From Chryseobacterium balustinum (GTDB lineage Bacteria > Bacteroidota > Bacteroidia > Flavobacteriales > Weeksellaceae): a stretch of DNA of 64,000 nt. The notes under the pieces are model-generated. The model did no database searches, was not told where the DNA came from, and saw only the letters and a list, made by a program, of their open reading frames with translations. The translations under genes and the position numbers were made by a program. This document shows positions 25,274 to 33,868 of the stretch, one piece after another (the stretch's first letter is position 1; each line of letters begins with the position of its first letter). The stretch is from assembly GCF_900168205.1 (NCBI RefSeq), contig NZ_FUZE01000002.1, positions 124,001 to 188,000 of the forward strand, written 5' to 3'.

Positions 25274-25747
25274 ATGAATTATCATTTTCAAGCTCACAGA
25301 CAGGTTAGAAAAAATCTTTTAGATATTCTTCAGGACACTTCTCATGAAGAGCTGTTATTAATTCCGGATGGTTTTAATAATAATATCTATTGGAATATTG
25401 CTCACACCGTTGCTACACAGCAATTGCTGCATTATTACCTGAGTGGAAATCCTTTCAGAATTGATAAATACTGGATCGAAACGTACAAAAAAGGAACGTT
25501 ACCCAATCTGAATGTTCAAAAATCTGAAGTCGAGGATTTAGAATTTCTACTGACCGAAACTTCAAAAACTTTGATGAAAGATTTCGACAGTGATTTCTTT
25601 TCAGATTACACACCTTACACCACAAGTTTCGGGATGGATTTGAAGAGTATTCAGGATGCTATTATTTTTAACAACATGCACGAAAGTCTGCACTATGGCT
25701 ATGCAATGGCGCAGAAAAGAGCAATTTTAGGAGAAAAAGGAAGATAG
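25274..25747 (+). CDS. DinB family metal-dependent protein
   Basis: A 157-residue four-helix-bundle protein of the DinB/YfiT type. Metal-binding histidines fit the family: H44 in YWNIAHTVATQQLL, and H136/H140 in NNMHESLHYGYAMAQK. Members include bacillithiol- or mycothiol-dependent transferases; a YpdA-type bacillithiol reductase is also in this window (32847), consistent with but not proof of thiol chemistry. It is transcribed from its own promoter. Confidence 0.85.
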   Translation: MNYHFQAHRQVRKNLLDILQDTSHEELLLIPDGFNNNIYWNIAHTVATQQLLHYYLSGNPFRIDKYWIETYKKGTLPNLNVQKSEVEDLEFLLTETSKTLMKDFDSDFFSDYTPYTTSFGMDLKSIQDAIIFNNMHESLHYGYAMAQKRAILGEKGR

Positions 25748-25756
25748 TCAGTCTGT

Positions 25757-25850
25757 AAATTTTGCTTCGCAAGTCAAAAGTCAATTGTGAGTTTTATACA
25801 TAGTTGAAAATTGATTTCGAAAAAAAGTTGACAATTGACCATTCACCATA
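25757..25850. repeat. Degenerate intergenic repeat (CAATTG/GCTTCGC type)
   Basis: Contains TTTTGCTTCGCAAGTC and several variants of AGTCAATTGTGAG. Related sequence lies at 59507-59560 (TTAGCTTCGCTAATGAATTG). These look like copies of a dispersed intergenic repeat. It supports starting rlmB at 25870, because the upstream in-frame codons are repeat sequence. Confidence 0.4.
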
Positions 25851-25869
25851 TAATTTTTATGACAAATCA

Positions 25870-26610
25870 ATGAAAGACGATTTTATTTTTGGGCTTCGTC
25901 CCGTATTGGAAGCTATTGAAGCTGGAAAAACTATTGACAAAATTTTTGTACAAAATGCATTGCAGGGTGAGATTTACGCTGAACTGAAAGCTATTTTAGC
26001 AAAAAATAAAATACGTCCCAACTACGTTCCGGTAGAGAAACTTAACCGTTTTACAAGGAAAAACCACCAAGGTGTAGTGGCTTTTATTTCTGATGTTCCG
26101 TTTCACAGAATAGAAAATATTGTTCCTGAATTATTTGAAGAAGGCAAAACGCCATTCATTTTAATTTTAGACAGATTAACTGATGTAAGAAACTTCGGAG
26201 CAATTTGCAGAACTGCAGAATGTGTAGGAATTGATGCGATTGTAATTCCTGAAAAAGGAGGAGCACCCGTAAATTCTGATGCGATAAAAACTTCAGCCGG
26301 AGCGATGTACAACATTAAAATTTGTAAAGAACCGAATTTGGCTCACGTTGTAGATTTCCTACAGCAAAGTGGAATTGCAGTATTTTCTGCAACCGAAAAG
26401 GCACAAAAATTGATATACGACGTTGATTTTACTGCGCCTTGCGCCATTGTAATGGGGAATGAAGAGACCGGAATTTCTAAAGAAGTTCTGCATCATTCAG
26501 ACGAAAAAATAAAACTTCCGATAGAAGGAAAAACACAATCTTTGAACGTTTCTGTAGCTTGTGGAGCGATTTTATATGAAGCAATGAGACAGAAAATCAC
26601 AAAAATTTAA
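25870..26610 (+). CDS. rlmB: 23S rRNA (guanosine-2'-O)-methyltransferase RlmB
   Basis: A 246-residue SpoU-family methyltransferase from the ATG at 25870. It methylates the 2'-OH of G2251 in 23S rRNA. An N-terminal L30-like substrate domain (about 1-75; FGLRPVLEAIEAGKTIDKIF) is followed by the knotted SPOUT domain with its three motifs: LDRLTDVRNFGAICRTAE, AIVMGNEETGISKEV, and IKLPIEGKTQSLNVSVA. An upstream in-frame TTG at 25804 would add only repeat-derived residues. Confidence 0.94.
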   Translation: MKDDFIFGLRPVLEAIEAGKTIDKIFVQNALQGEIYAELKAILAKNKIRPNYVPVEKLNRFTRKNHQGVVAFISDVPFHRIENIVPELFEEGKTPFILILDRLTDVRNFGAICRTAECVGIDAIVIPEKGGAPVNSDAIKTSAGAMYNIKICKEPNLAHVVDFLQQSGIAVFSATEKAQKLIYDVDFTAPCAIVMGNEETGISKEVLHHSDEKIKLPIEGKTQSLNVSVACGAILYEAMRQKITKI

Positions 26611-26632
26611 TTCACCTTTTTAAAATTATTTA

Positions 26633-27679
26633 ATGAAAAACATAGCAGCATTAGCGCTAATCTCAATAGCACTTGTTTCATGTAAAAAGGAAACAGCAAC
26701 CGTAACCAAAATAGATCCTAAAACAGGAAAAACAATCACTGTAGAAGTTCCTGCAGACTCTGTAAAAGAAGTAAAAGCAGATGCTGCAATCAAAGATTCT
26801 GTGGGCGTTTTTAAGCAGACTTTTAAACTTGAAAAAGGAAAAACTTATCCTTTGACAACGTACCAAAGAGATACAAAAACGATGACTGATCCGCAAGGTA
26901 AAACCATGACCGGAACCAGCGAATCTACTGACGAAATGAGTTTCACAGTAAATGATATCAAAGGGAATGTTTATGATCTTACCATCAACCTGATTGGAAA
27001 GAGAAATTCTCAATCTGCACAAGGAAAAACTGTTATCGTAGATACCAAGCTTCCTCTTCCTAAAGAAGATGATCTGAAAATGATCTGGAATGTGAACAAA
27101 GCACTTACCGGAAACAAGCTGAATATGAAGATGGATACGAAAGGAAACGTAATTTCTATCACCGGATTTGAAGCTGTCTACACAAAAATTTCTGATGCGC
27201 TTAAAAACATCGTCAAGGATGCTAACCAAAGAGCTAGTGTTGTAGCAAGCCTTAAAGAAAGCTTTAACGAAAAAGTTTTGAAAGATCAGTTTGAAAAAAA
27301 CCTTTCTGTAATTCCTAAAAAAGGAGCGAAAATCGGTGAAAAATGGAGCACTTCTGAAAGTGCAGATGAAGCAGGAAAAATCAAAGTAACATCAAACTAC
27401 ACATTGAAAAGTGCAGGAAACGGAATTGTAGAAATTTCAATCACTGGCGGAATTCCTAAAAAAGAAGAGAAAAAATCTCAAGGTCCGATGACTCACAGCA
27501 TGAGCAGTGAATTGTCTCAAAATGGAACGATTAAGTTTGATCAAAATACAGGGTGGATTAACAACCAAAACATCAGTGTAAAAACTACGCAGGTGGAATC
27601 TATTTCAGACGGGAAGCAAACTCAGTCTATGAAAAGTGTTTCTAACTCTTCTGTAATGGTAAACCCTTCATCTAAATAA
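26633..27679 (+). CDS. DUF6263-like lipoprotein
   Basis: A 348-residue lipoprotein (lipobox IALVSC, Cys17). The mature part is K/T-rich and beta-patterned. It shows TFKLEKGKTYPLTTYQR near residue 65 and IGEKWSTSESADEAGKIKVTSNYTL near 235, as in DUF6263 proteins of Bacteroidota. A methionine-rich stretch (HSMSSELSQNG, KQTQSMKSVS) is at the end. No catalytic motif. It starts 22 bp after rlmB. Function unknown; envelope location is clear. Confidence 0.75.
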   Translation: MKNIAALALISIALVSCKKETATVTKIDPKTGKTITVEVPADSVKEVKADAAIKDSVGVFKQTFKLEKGKTYPLTTYQRDTKTMTDPQGKTMTGTSESTDEMSFTVNDIKGNVYDLTINLIGKRNSQSAQGKTVIVDTKLPLPKEDDLKMIWNVNKALTGNKLNMKMDTKGNVISITGFEAVYTKISDALKNIVKDANQRASVVASLKESFNEKVLKDQFEKNLSVIPKKGAKIGEKWSTSESADEAGKIKVTSNYTLKSAGNGIVEISITGGIPKKEEKKSQGPMTHSMSSELSQNGTIKFDQNTGWINNQNISVKTTQVESISDGKQTQSMKSVSNSSVMVNPSSK

Positions 27680-27689
27680 GTTTTAGGGT

Positions 27690-27755
27690 TTGAGTGTCTG
27701 AAAGTTTTAGAACTTGAAATTTTAAAACTTGAAATCTTGAACTTTGAATTATTAA
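27690..27755. repeat. Low-complexity degenerate repeat (AACTTGAAAT)
   Basis: Imperfect copies of AACTTGAAAT and its variants fill the gap between the lipoprotein gene and the DUF4834 gene. It resembles slippage-derived intergenic filler seen elsewhere in the window. Confidence 0.5.
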
Positions 27756-27767
27756 ATAAAAAGTAAT

Positions 27768-27995
27768 ATGTCTTTTATCAAAGGAATTTTTGAGATCGTT
27801 CTCGCAACTATTGTTATTTTTTTTGTCTGGAATATTTTGAAGAGAATTTTCTTTAAAAAGTTTTATAATTTCATGGGCTTCAAACCCAATAACAATCAAC
27901 AGCAGGAAACCAAAAACTCAAAAACGAATATTGAGCAAAAAGTAAAGTGGGACGCAGAAACTGTGGACTATGAAGAGGTGAAAGAGAAAAGATAA
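27768..27995 (+). CDS. DUF4834 family membrane protein
   Basis: A 75-residue protein with one N-terminal membrane helix (IVLATIVIFFVWNIL) and a hydrophilic tail ending in the family pattern VKWDAETVDYEEV. DUF4834 is a Bacteroidota-specific family of unknown role. It is usually found next to the large YfhO-like membrane protein, as here (28048). Confidence 0.85.
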   Translation: MSFIKGIFEIVLATIVIFFVWNILKRIFFKKFYNFMGFKPNNNQQQETKNSKTNIEQKVKWDAETVDYEEVKEKR

Positions 27996-28047
27996 TATTA
28001 TTTTGATTCTCTAAAACACCTAAATTAAAATCTACTTAATAACCGAG

Positions 28048-30588
28048 ATGGCAAAAAACAAAAACTTAATATATATTGCAGTTTCATTAATTGCATTTTT
28101 AGTTTTAGCATTTTTATATTCTACTCCTGTTTTTACAGGAAAACAGCTTTTCCAGCATGATATTGTACAGTATCGAGGTGGTGCAAAAGAGTTAATTGAT
28201 TATCGAAACAATTATGATAAAGAAACTTATTGGAGCGACTCTATGTTTGGTGGAATGCCCACTTACCAGATGGGAAGCCGCTTTGAAGGCGACATTATCA
28301 AAAAAGTTGACAGCTATCTGAATATTTTGCCAAGACCGGTTAATTATTTGTTTTTACTGTTCTCAGGGTTTTTCCTTTTAGGAATGGTTGCCGTCCGAAA
28401 CTGGAAATACGCACTTTTGGGAGCTACTTTTTTTGGGCTCTCTACTTATTTTTACATCATTATTGCAGCCGGACACAACGGAAAAGTAAACACGATAGAA
28501 TATTTCGCGCCACTTTTAGCCGGAATTTTATTGGTTTATATCAGAAAAAAATACGTCCTCGGATTTATTGTCACTACCCTTTTCTTCGGATTACAGATTG
28601 CTGCAAACCATCCGCAAATGACGTATTATCTGTTCTTAGGTTTAGGATTTTTATTTATTTCTGAACTTGTAAGAGCGATAACAAAGAAAGTACCGATGAA
28701 ACATTTTTTAATTTCATCAGGAATTATAGCTTCTGCTTTAGCAATCGGAGTTGGAATGAATTCCCAGCGAATCATGGCAAACTCCGAATACATTAAAGAA
28801 ACAGTAAGAGGAAAACAAATTCTGAATACCGAAACCCATACCGCCGGAAATACAGGAATGGACAAAGAAAGTATCTTGATGTGGAGCTACGGGCAGCTGG
28901 AAACTTTAAATCTATTTATTCCAAGATTGATGGGAGGCGGAAGCCAGGAACCTGAAGGAAAAGAGATGATGGAAAAAGTACAGCAGCTTGTTCAGGATAA
29001 TGTAAGTTCACAAGCCGAGTACGACCGAATTTCTAAAGGATTTGGAAGTCTAACGTACTGGGGAGATCAGCCGGGAACTTCCGGACCTGCTTATCAAGGT
29101 GCCATTGTTTGTTTCTTAGCACTTTTAGGATTCTTTTTTGCCTCAAAAAAATACCGTTATTGGATTTTAGGTGCTACCATTCTAACTATTTTGTTGGCTT
29201 GGGGAAGCAATTTCATGCCGCTTTCAGATTTCTTTATAGAATACGTTCCATTTTACAGCAAATTCAGAGCGCCATCTTCTATTTTAGTTGTTGTGGAATT
29301 ATTATTTCCATTAATTGCAATTATAGGATTATACAGATTTTTCAATAGTGAAACTTTAGAAGAAGACTACAAAAAGAAAATCCTTACGTATGTTGGAGGT
29401 GGAACTTTAGGTTTAACTTTAATTTTGATTGTTTTCGGAAAATCAATTTTAGGTTTTGCCACGGATAACGAAAAAGTTTATTTACCGCCTTTCCTGCTCG
29501 ATTATTTGGTTGATGAACGTTTCAGTATGTTCAGAACAGATGCTATCAAAGCATTATTATATGTTGGAATTACGGTAGCCGTTTTATTCTTTGCTTTAAA
29601 ACAAAAACTAAATCAAAACATCGCTTTGGTTATCATTGGATTGGTGAGTTTATTTGATCTTTGGACTGTTAATAAACGTTATTTAAATGACGATAATTAT
29701 GTAGATAAGATCTTTGCTGAAAACCCTTTCCAAACTGAAGGATCAGATTATTTAGCTGAAAAAGTAGGTGATAATGCCAACTTACAATCGATTTTAGCAA
29801 GTATTCCGGTGAATAAGACTTTGGAAACGATTGCTGAAAATGATAAAAAACATTACCGAATTTACAATCAGGTCTTAGGAACTACAAGTGAAACCAACAC
29901 GTCTTATTTCAAAGCTTCAATCGGAGGTTATCATGCGGTGAAACTGAGACGTTATGATGATTTATTAAATAAATATATCGTACAACCCGACAGCGTAAAA
30001 ACTCCAAAAATTCTGAATTTACTCAACACCAAGTACATGATCTTTGGTAATCCGGGAGAGCCACAAGTTGTTCCGAATCCTAAAGCCAATGGAAATGCAT
30101 GGTTTGTAAGTGATCTGAAATTTGTAAATACTCCAGACGAAGAAATTAAATCTCTTGGAGAAATCGACAGTAAAAAAACCGCTGTTATTAATGCTTCTGA
30201 TAAATCTTATTTCAATAACAAACAGGTTCAGGCAGATTCTACAGCAACGATCAATCTGACAAAATATGAGGCCAATGAACTAGAGTTCAAATCTCAGTCT
30301 AAAACTCCGCAATTAGCCGTTTTCTCTGAAATTTATTATCCTCATGGCTGGAAAGTTTTTGTTGATGAAAAAGAAGTCCCATACATCAAAGCCGATTATT
30401 TATTGCGTGCAGTACATGTTCCGGCTGGAAATCATCATATCAAAATGATTTTTGAACCACAAGTCATCGAAACCGGAAAATGGATTTCTCTTCTTTGCTT
30501 CGGATTATTTATTGCATTGAGTGCTTTCGGAATTTATTGGTTAAATAAAAAGAAAAAAGAGAACGTTGTAATTAAAGAAAAAATCTAA
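28048..30588 (+). CDS. YfhO-like multi-pass membrane protein
   Basis: An 846-residue protein with about twelve to thirteen membrane helices. Early conserved residues fit GT-C-like or YfhO membrane proteins: the first loop contains FQHDIVQYRGGAKELIDYR and YWSDSMFGGMPTYQMG. A soluble periplasmic domain of about 280 residues lies near the C-terminus (SDYLAEKVGDNANLQSI to YYPHGWKVFVDEKEVPY), before a last helix. In Bacillus, YfhO is linked to glycosylation of teichoic acids. A role in moving or transferring envelope sugars is inferred; a glycosyltransferase gene follows. Confidence 0.83.
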   Translation: MAKNKNLIYIAVSLIAFLVLAFLYSTPVFTGKQLFQHDIVQYRGGAKELIDYRNNYDKETYWSDSMFGGMPTYQMGSRFEGDIIKKVDSYLNILPRPVNYLFLLFSGFFLLGMVAVRNWKYALLGATFFGLSTYFYIIIAAGHNGKVNTIEYFAPLLAGILLVYIRKKYVLGFIVTTLFFGLQIAANHPQMTYYLFLGLGFLFISELVRAITKKVPMKHFLISSGIIASALAIGVGMNSQRIMANSEYIKETVRGKQILNTETHTAGNTGMDKESILMWSYGQLETLNLFIPRLMGGGSQEPEGKEMMEKVQQLVQDNVSSQAEYDRISKGFGSLTYWGDQPGTSGPAYQGAIVCFLALLGFFFASKKYRYWILGATILTILLAWGSNFMPLSDFFIEYVPFYSKFRAPSSILVVVELLFPLIAIIGLYRFFNSETLEEDYKKKILTYVGGGTLGLTLILIVFGKSILGFATDNEKVYLPPFLLDYLVDERFSMFRTDAIKALLYVGITVAVLFFALKQKLNQNIALVIIGLVSLFDLWTVNKRYLNDDNYVDKIFAENPFQTEGSDYLAEKVGDNANLQSILASIPVNKTLETIAENDKKHYRIYNQVLGTTSETNTSYFKASIGGYHAVKLRRYDDLLNKYIVQPDSVKTPKILNLLNTKYMIFGNPGEPQVVPNPKANGNAWFVSDLKFVNTPDEEIKSLGEIDSKKTAVINASDKSYFNNKQVQADSTATINLTKYEANELEFKSQSKTPQLAVFSEIYYPHGWKVFVDEKEVPYIKADYLLRAVHVPAGNHHIKMIFEPQVIETGKWISLLCFGLFIALSAFGIYWLNKKKKENVVIKEKI

Positions 30589-30613
30589 TAAGCGAAGCTT
30601 AAAAACTTAATAT

Positions 30614-30679
30614 TCTTAACTTCTTAAATTAAATCTTAATGGTAAACAAAACATTGAGGCCTGAATTAAGAAGTTAAGA
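30614..30679. repeat. Inverted repeat in yfhO-glycosyltransferase gap
   Basis: TCTTAACTTCTTAA (30614-30627) has its exact reverse complement TTAAGAAGTTAAGA at 30666-30679, with 38 bases between. AT-rich with a T-run after the right arm; could form a weak terminator for the upstream gene. Confidence 0.65.
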
Positions 30680-30714
30680 TTTTTAAATTTTATTCCTTTT
30701 GAATTCTTAATTTC

Positions 30715-32007
30715 ATGGAAGATAAAAAAATTCTTATTATCACCTATTATTGGCCACCTGCAGGAGGACCAGGAGTTCAGCGATGGCTGAAATTTGCAAA
30801 ATATCTTCCTGAATTTGGCTGGAAACCGATTATTTATACTCCTGAAAACCCAAGCTATCCTTTATTGGATGAAAGTTTAATGAAAGATGTTCCTGAAGAT
30901 TTGGAAATCGTAAGAACAAAAATCTGGGAACCATATCAATTGGCAGAAAAACTGAATAAAAGCAATAAAAAATTCAAAGCAGGGCAGTTTGATGTGGGCA
31001 GCAATCAAAGTTGGAAATCTAAGCTTTCAATTTGGGTGAGAGGTAATTTTTTCATTCCCGATGCACGCGTTTTTTGGGTTAATCCTTCGACTCAATTTCT
31101 TGAGCAATATTTGAAAATCAACAATATTGAGACGATTGTTACTTCAGGACCGCCCCACTCGATGCATTTGATTGGTTTAAATTTAAAAAAGAAATTTCCT
31201 AATTTAAAATGGATTGCCGATTTCCGTGATCCGTGGACCGAAATTTCGTATTATAAACATTTAAAATTGACCAACAGATCAGATAAAAAACACCGCCAAT
31301 TGGAATCTGAAGTTTTTAAAAATGCAGATATCACTTTGGCAACAAGCTATACCGATGCAGAAAACTTCCGTAAAAGCGGAGCGAATGCGTTTTGTATCAC
31401 CAATGGATTTGATGAAACAGACTCAAACCCTCAAACCCTTCAACCCTCAAACTCTCTAACCCAATTTACACTAAGTTACATCGGTGTTTTAGAACAATTA
31501 AGAAATCCTGAAAACCTTTGGAAAGCACTCGATAATTTAGTGAAAACCAATTCAGATTTTGCGGAAAACTTTAACCTAAAATTTGTTGGGAGAATTGATG
31601 ATAAAATTTTAGAAGTTATTGAGAAATCAAGCTTAAAAGATCATATTCAGAATCTTGGTTACGTTTCGCACGATAAAGCGGTTGATGAAATGGCGAAATC
31701 TTCCCTTTTGTTGATCACTAATTTTCCAAATGACTCTTCAAAAGGCATTATTCCTGGAAAAATATTTGAATATTTAGCGACGGGCAAACAAATTATTTCT
31801 TTCGGACCCAATGAAGCTGATGTTGCAAAAATTTTAGATGAAACAAAAGCCGGAAAACATTTTGGATACAATGATTCCAAACAAATTGAAGATTTTATTT
31901 TAGAAAAATTCGAACTGTGGAAAAATGGAAACCTTTTAGAAAACACTCAAAATATTGAGCAGTTTTCTAGGAAAAATTTAACGAAACAGTTGGTACAAAT
32001 TCTGTAA
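30715..32007 (+). CDS. GT-B glycosyltransferase (family 4-like)
   Basis: A 430-residue GT-B enzyme. The N-terminal domain opens with ITYYWPPAGGPGVQRWLKFAKYL, a strong glycosyltransferase family 4 start. A WIADFRDPWTE motif is near residue 172. The C-terminal nucleotide-sugar domain includes LSYIGVLEQLRNP, FVGRID, and the E-x7-E-like SSKGIIPGKIFEYLATGKQI. The domain junction (about residues 236-249) is encoded by an octanucleotide tandem array. The acceptor is unknown; position after the YfhO-like gene suggests envelope polysaccharide. Confidence 0.88.
   Translation: MEDKKILIITYYWPPAGGPGVQRWLKFAKYLPEFGWKPIIYTPENPSYPLLDESLMKDVPEDLEIVRTKIWEPYQLAEKLNKSNKKFKAGQFDVGSNQSWKSKLSIWVRGNFFIPDARVFWVNPSTQFLEQYLKINNIETIVTSGPPHSMHLIGLNLKKKFPNLKWIADFRDPWTEISYYKHLKLTNRSDKKHRQLESEVFKNADITLATSYTDAENFRKSGANAFCITNGFDETDSNPQTLQPSNSLTQFTLSYIGVLEQLRNPENLWKALDNLVKTNSDFAENFNLKFVGRIDDKILEVIEKSSLKDHIQNLGYVSHDKAVDEMAKSSLLLITNFPNDSSKGIIPGKIFEYLATGKQIISFGPNEADVAKILDETKAGKHFGYNDSKQIEDFILEKFELWKNGNLLENTQNIEQFSRKNLTKQLVQIL
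31422..31461 (+). repeat. Octanucleotide array inside glycosyltransferase gene
   Basis: Five adjacent 8-bp units: CTCAAACC twice perfect, then CTTCAACC, CTCAAACT and CTCTAACC. It lies in frame and encodes part of SNPQTLQPSNSLT at the domain linker. Since 8 is not a multiple of 3, loss or gain of one unit would shift the frame. Confidence 0.8.
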
Positions 32008-32056
32008 ACTACCCCATCTTCAACTTCATTGAATCCACCTTCATAAAAGGGGAATT

Positions 32057-32692
32057 TTAAATCGTCCATTCGTCGTTGATGATAGCGATTACGTAATATT
32101 TCCCTTCAAATTCTTCAAACACAAATCGGAGTGCGTTCCAATCCATTCCGCTATATTTTTCAGATCCGGGAATATAATTTTCTGTAAAATTGGTATTTGG
32201 ATATATTTCTTTTAAATTATTAAGAGAATTACCTGTGCCTAAAAATGTATCAAATGCATAGTCAGATTTTGTGAAATCTTTTTTAAATACCCAATTTTTG
32301 AGATATTGCTCAAGAGTTGCTTTATAAATCTCACCCGACCCATCTCTGGAGCCCCAAGTAAAGATAGTTTTTGTAGGCAGATATTTTTCAAAATCTATTT
32401 TTGAGAAATGCTTATCTTCATTTCGGTTAACAAAAGCATACATCGAAAATCGCACCCCTTTTTCAGGATGAATATAATTGGCAAAAACATCATAATAACC
32501 TACTTTCAGTGCTTGTAAAAGCTCATCATTAGTCTTTTTCAGCGCTACTTCTTTTGAAAACGCTTCTGGTTTTGTATCTGTTCTTTCATTTGATCTTTTC
32601 AGATTATCCGTAGAAACTATGGGACTTTTATCTTGTTTTTTTTCACACGATAACGCTGCTAAAAGTAAGATTGCTAAAAAAGATTTTCTCAT
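32057..32692 (-). CDS. Lipoprotein of unknown function
   Basis: A 211-residue lipoprotein (lipobox LAALSC, Cys16). Blocks visible: ELLQALKVGYYDVFANYIHPEKGVRFSMYAF near residue 60, FTWGSRDGSGE near 112, and WNALRFVFEEFEGKYYVIAIINDEWTI at the end, like small nuclear-transport-factor-like domains of exported proteins. It is monocistronic and convergent with the glycosyltransferase gene. I do not recognise a named family. Confidence 0.65.
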   Translation of the reverse strand: MRKSFLAILLLAALSCEKKQDKSPIVSTDNLKRSNERTDTKPEAFSKEVALKKTNDELLQALKVGYYDVFANYIHPEKGVRFSMYAFVNRNEDKHFSKIDFEKYLPTKTIFTWGSRDGSGEIYKATLEQYLKNWVFKKDFTKSDYAFDTFLGTGNSLNNLKEIYPNTNFTENYIPGSEKYSGMDWNALRFVFEEFEGKYYVIAIINDEWTI

Positions 32693-32846
32693 TATAAAAT
32701 TTTCGTAAAAAGTTCAAAAGCGGTGCCAGTTTTGAGTTTGAGAGTTTTAATGTTTAATTGAATGAATAGAGTTTAAATATTATAAGTATAGTTTTTGACT
32801 TATTACTAAAAGTCTCTTGCTTCAAGCTTTTTTGTATTTTTGTTAT

Positions 32847-33809
32847 ATGGAAATTTTAGATATTCTGATTATCGGAGCCGGGCCAATTGGTCTCAACTGC
32901 GCACTCGAAGCCAAGAAAAACAACCTGAATTATTTAATTATAGAAAAAGGAACGATTGTAAATTCGCTTTACAATTACCCTTTATACATGAAGTTTTTTT
33001 CGACGGCAGATAAGCTTGAAATTGCAGAAATTCCTTTTATCTCGGCTGCACCAAAACCTGGAAGACAGGAAGCGTTGGAATATTATCAGGGAATTGCAAG
33101 GCAGAAAAACATCAATATCAACCTTTACGAAAAAGTATTAAAAGTTTCTAAAACCGGAAAAATATTTGAAATTGAAACTTCCAAATCAAAATATACTGCC
33201 AAGAACGTCATTATCTCGACCGGATTTTATGATATTCCGAATCTGATGAATATTCCCGGAGAAGATTTGCCTAAAGTAAAGCATTATTATACCGAACCTT
33301 ATCCTTACGCAAAACAGAAAATCGTAGTGATTGGTTCGAGTAATTCTTCGGTTGATGCCGCTTTGGAAACCTATAGAAAAGGTACTGAAGTAACGATGGT
33401 CATTCGAAATTCTGAGATTTCTAACAATGTAAAATATTGGGTGAAACCAGATATTGAAAACAGGATTGCAGAAGGAAGTATTAAAGCTCATTTTAATGCT
33501 GAATTGATAGAAATTAAAGAGAAAACGGTTATTTTTAAAGATAAAGAAGGTGAAATTCAGGAAATTGAAAATGATTTTGTTTTGGCAATGACTGGTTATC
33601 TTCCCGATTTTTATTTTCTTAAAAATTCCGGTATTGATTTGCAGGGAGAATGTTTAAATCCTATCTACAACCATGAAACCATGGAAACAAATATTGAAAA
33701 TTTATATTTGGCAGGCGTAGTTTGTGGTGGAAAAGATACTCATCTTTGGTTTATAGAAAATTCAAGAATTCATGCGGAAATGATTATTCGAAACATTCTT
33801 TCAACGTAA
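32847..33809 (+). CDS. ypdA: YpdA-type putative bacillithiol disulfide reductase
   Basis: A 320-residue flavoprotein from the ATG at 32847, giving the FAD-binding start DILIIGAGPIGLNCALEA. The NADPH site reads VIGSSNSSVDAALE (about 163-176). The block PGEDLPKVKHYYTEPYPYAKQK is typical of YpdA, and the thioredoxin-reductase CxxC is absent, as expected. YpdA reduces bacillithiol disulfide with NADPH. A -7 box TATTTTTG (32835-32842) ends only four bases before the ATG, so the message may be leaderless. Confidence 0.88.
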   Translation: MEILDILIIGAGPIGLNCALEAKKNNLNYLIIEKGTIVNSLYNYPLYMKFFSTADKLEIAEIPFISAAPKPGRQEALEYYQGIARQKNININLYEKVLKVSKTGKIFEIETSKSKYTAKNVIISTGFYDIPNLMNIPGEDLPKVKHYYTEPYPYAKQKIVVIGSSNSSVDAALETYRKGTEVTMVIRNSEISNNVKYWVKPDIENRIAEGSIKAHFNAELIEIKEKTVIFKDKEGEIQEIENDFVLAMTGYLPDFYFLKNSGIDLQGECLNPIYNHETMETNIENLYLAGVVCGGKDTHLWFIENSRIHAEMIIRNILST

Positions 33810-33868
33810 TTATTTTATTATAAGAAATATAACAATATATTCTTACTTTTGAAATATTCAATTTCAAT

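Noticed and set aside
25804..25869. Extension of RlmB to a TTG start
   Set aside because: The added residues are encoded by a degenerate intergenic repeat; the family starts at 25870.
32008..32056. CCCC..GGGG pairing between the glycosyltransferase and lipoprotein genes
   Set aside because: Stem is short with a long loop and no T-run; too weak to call a terminator. It may be a decayed dispersed repeat.
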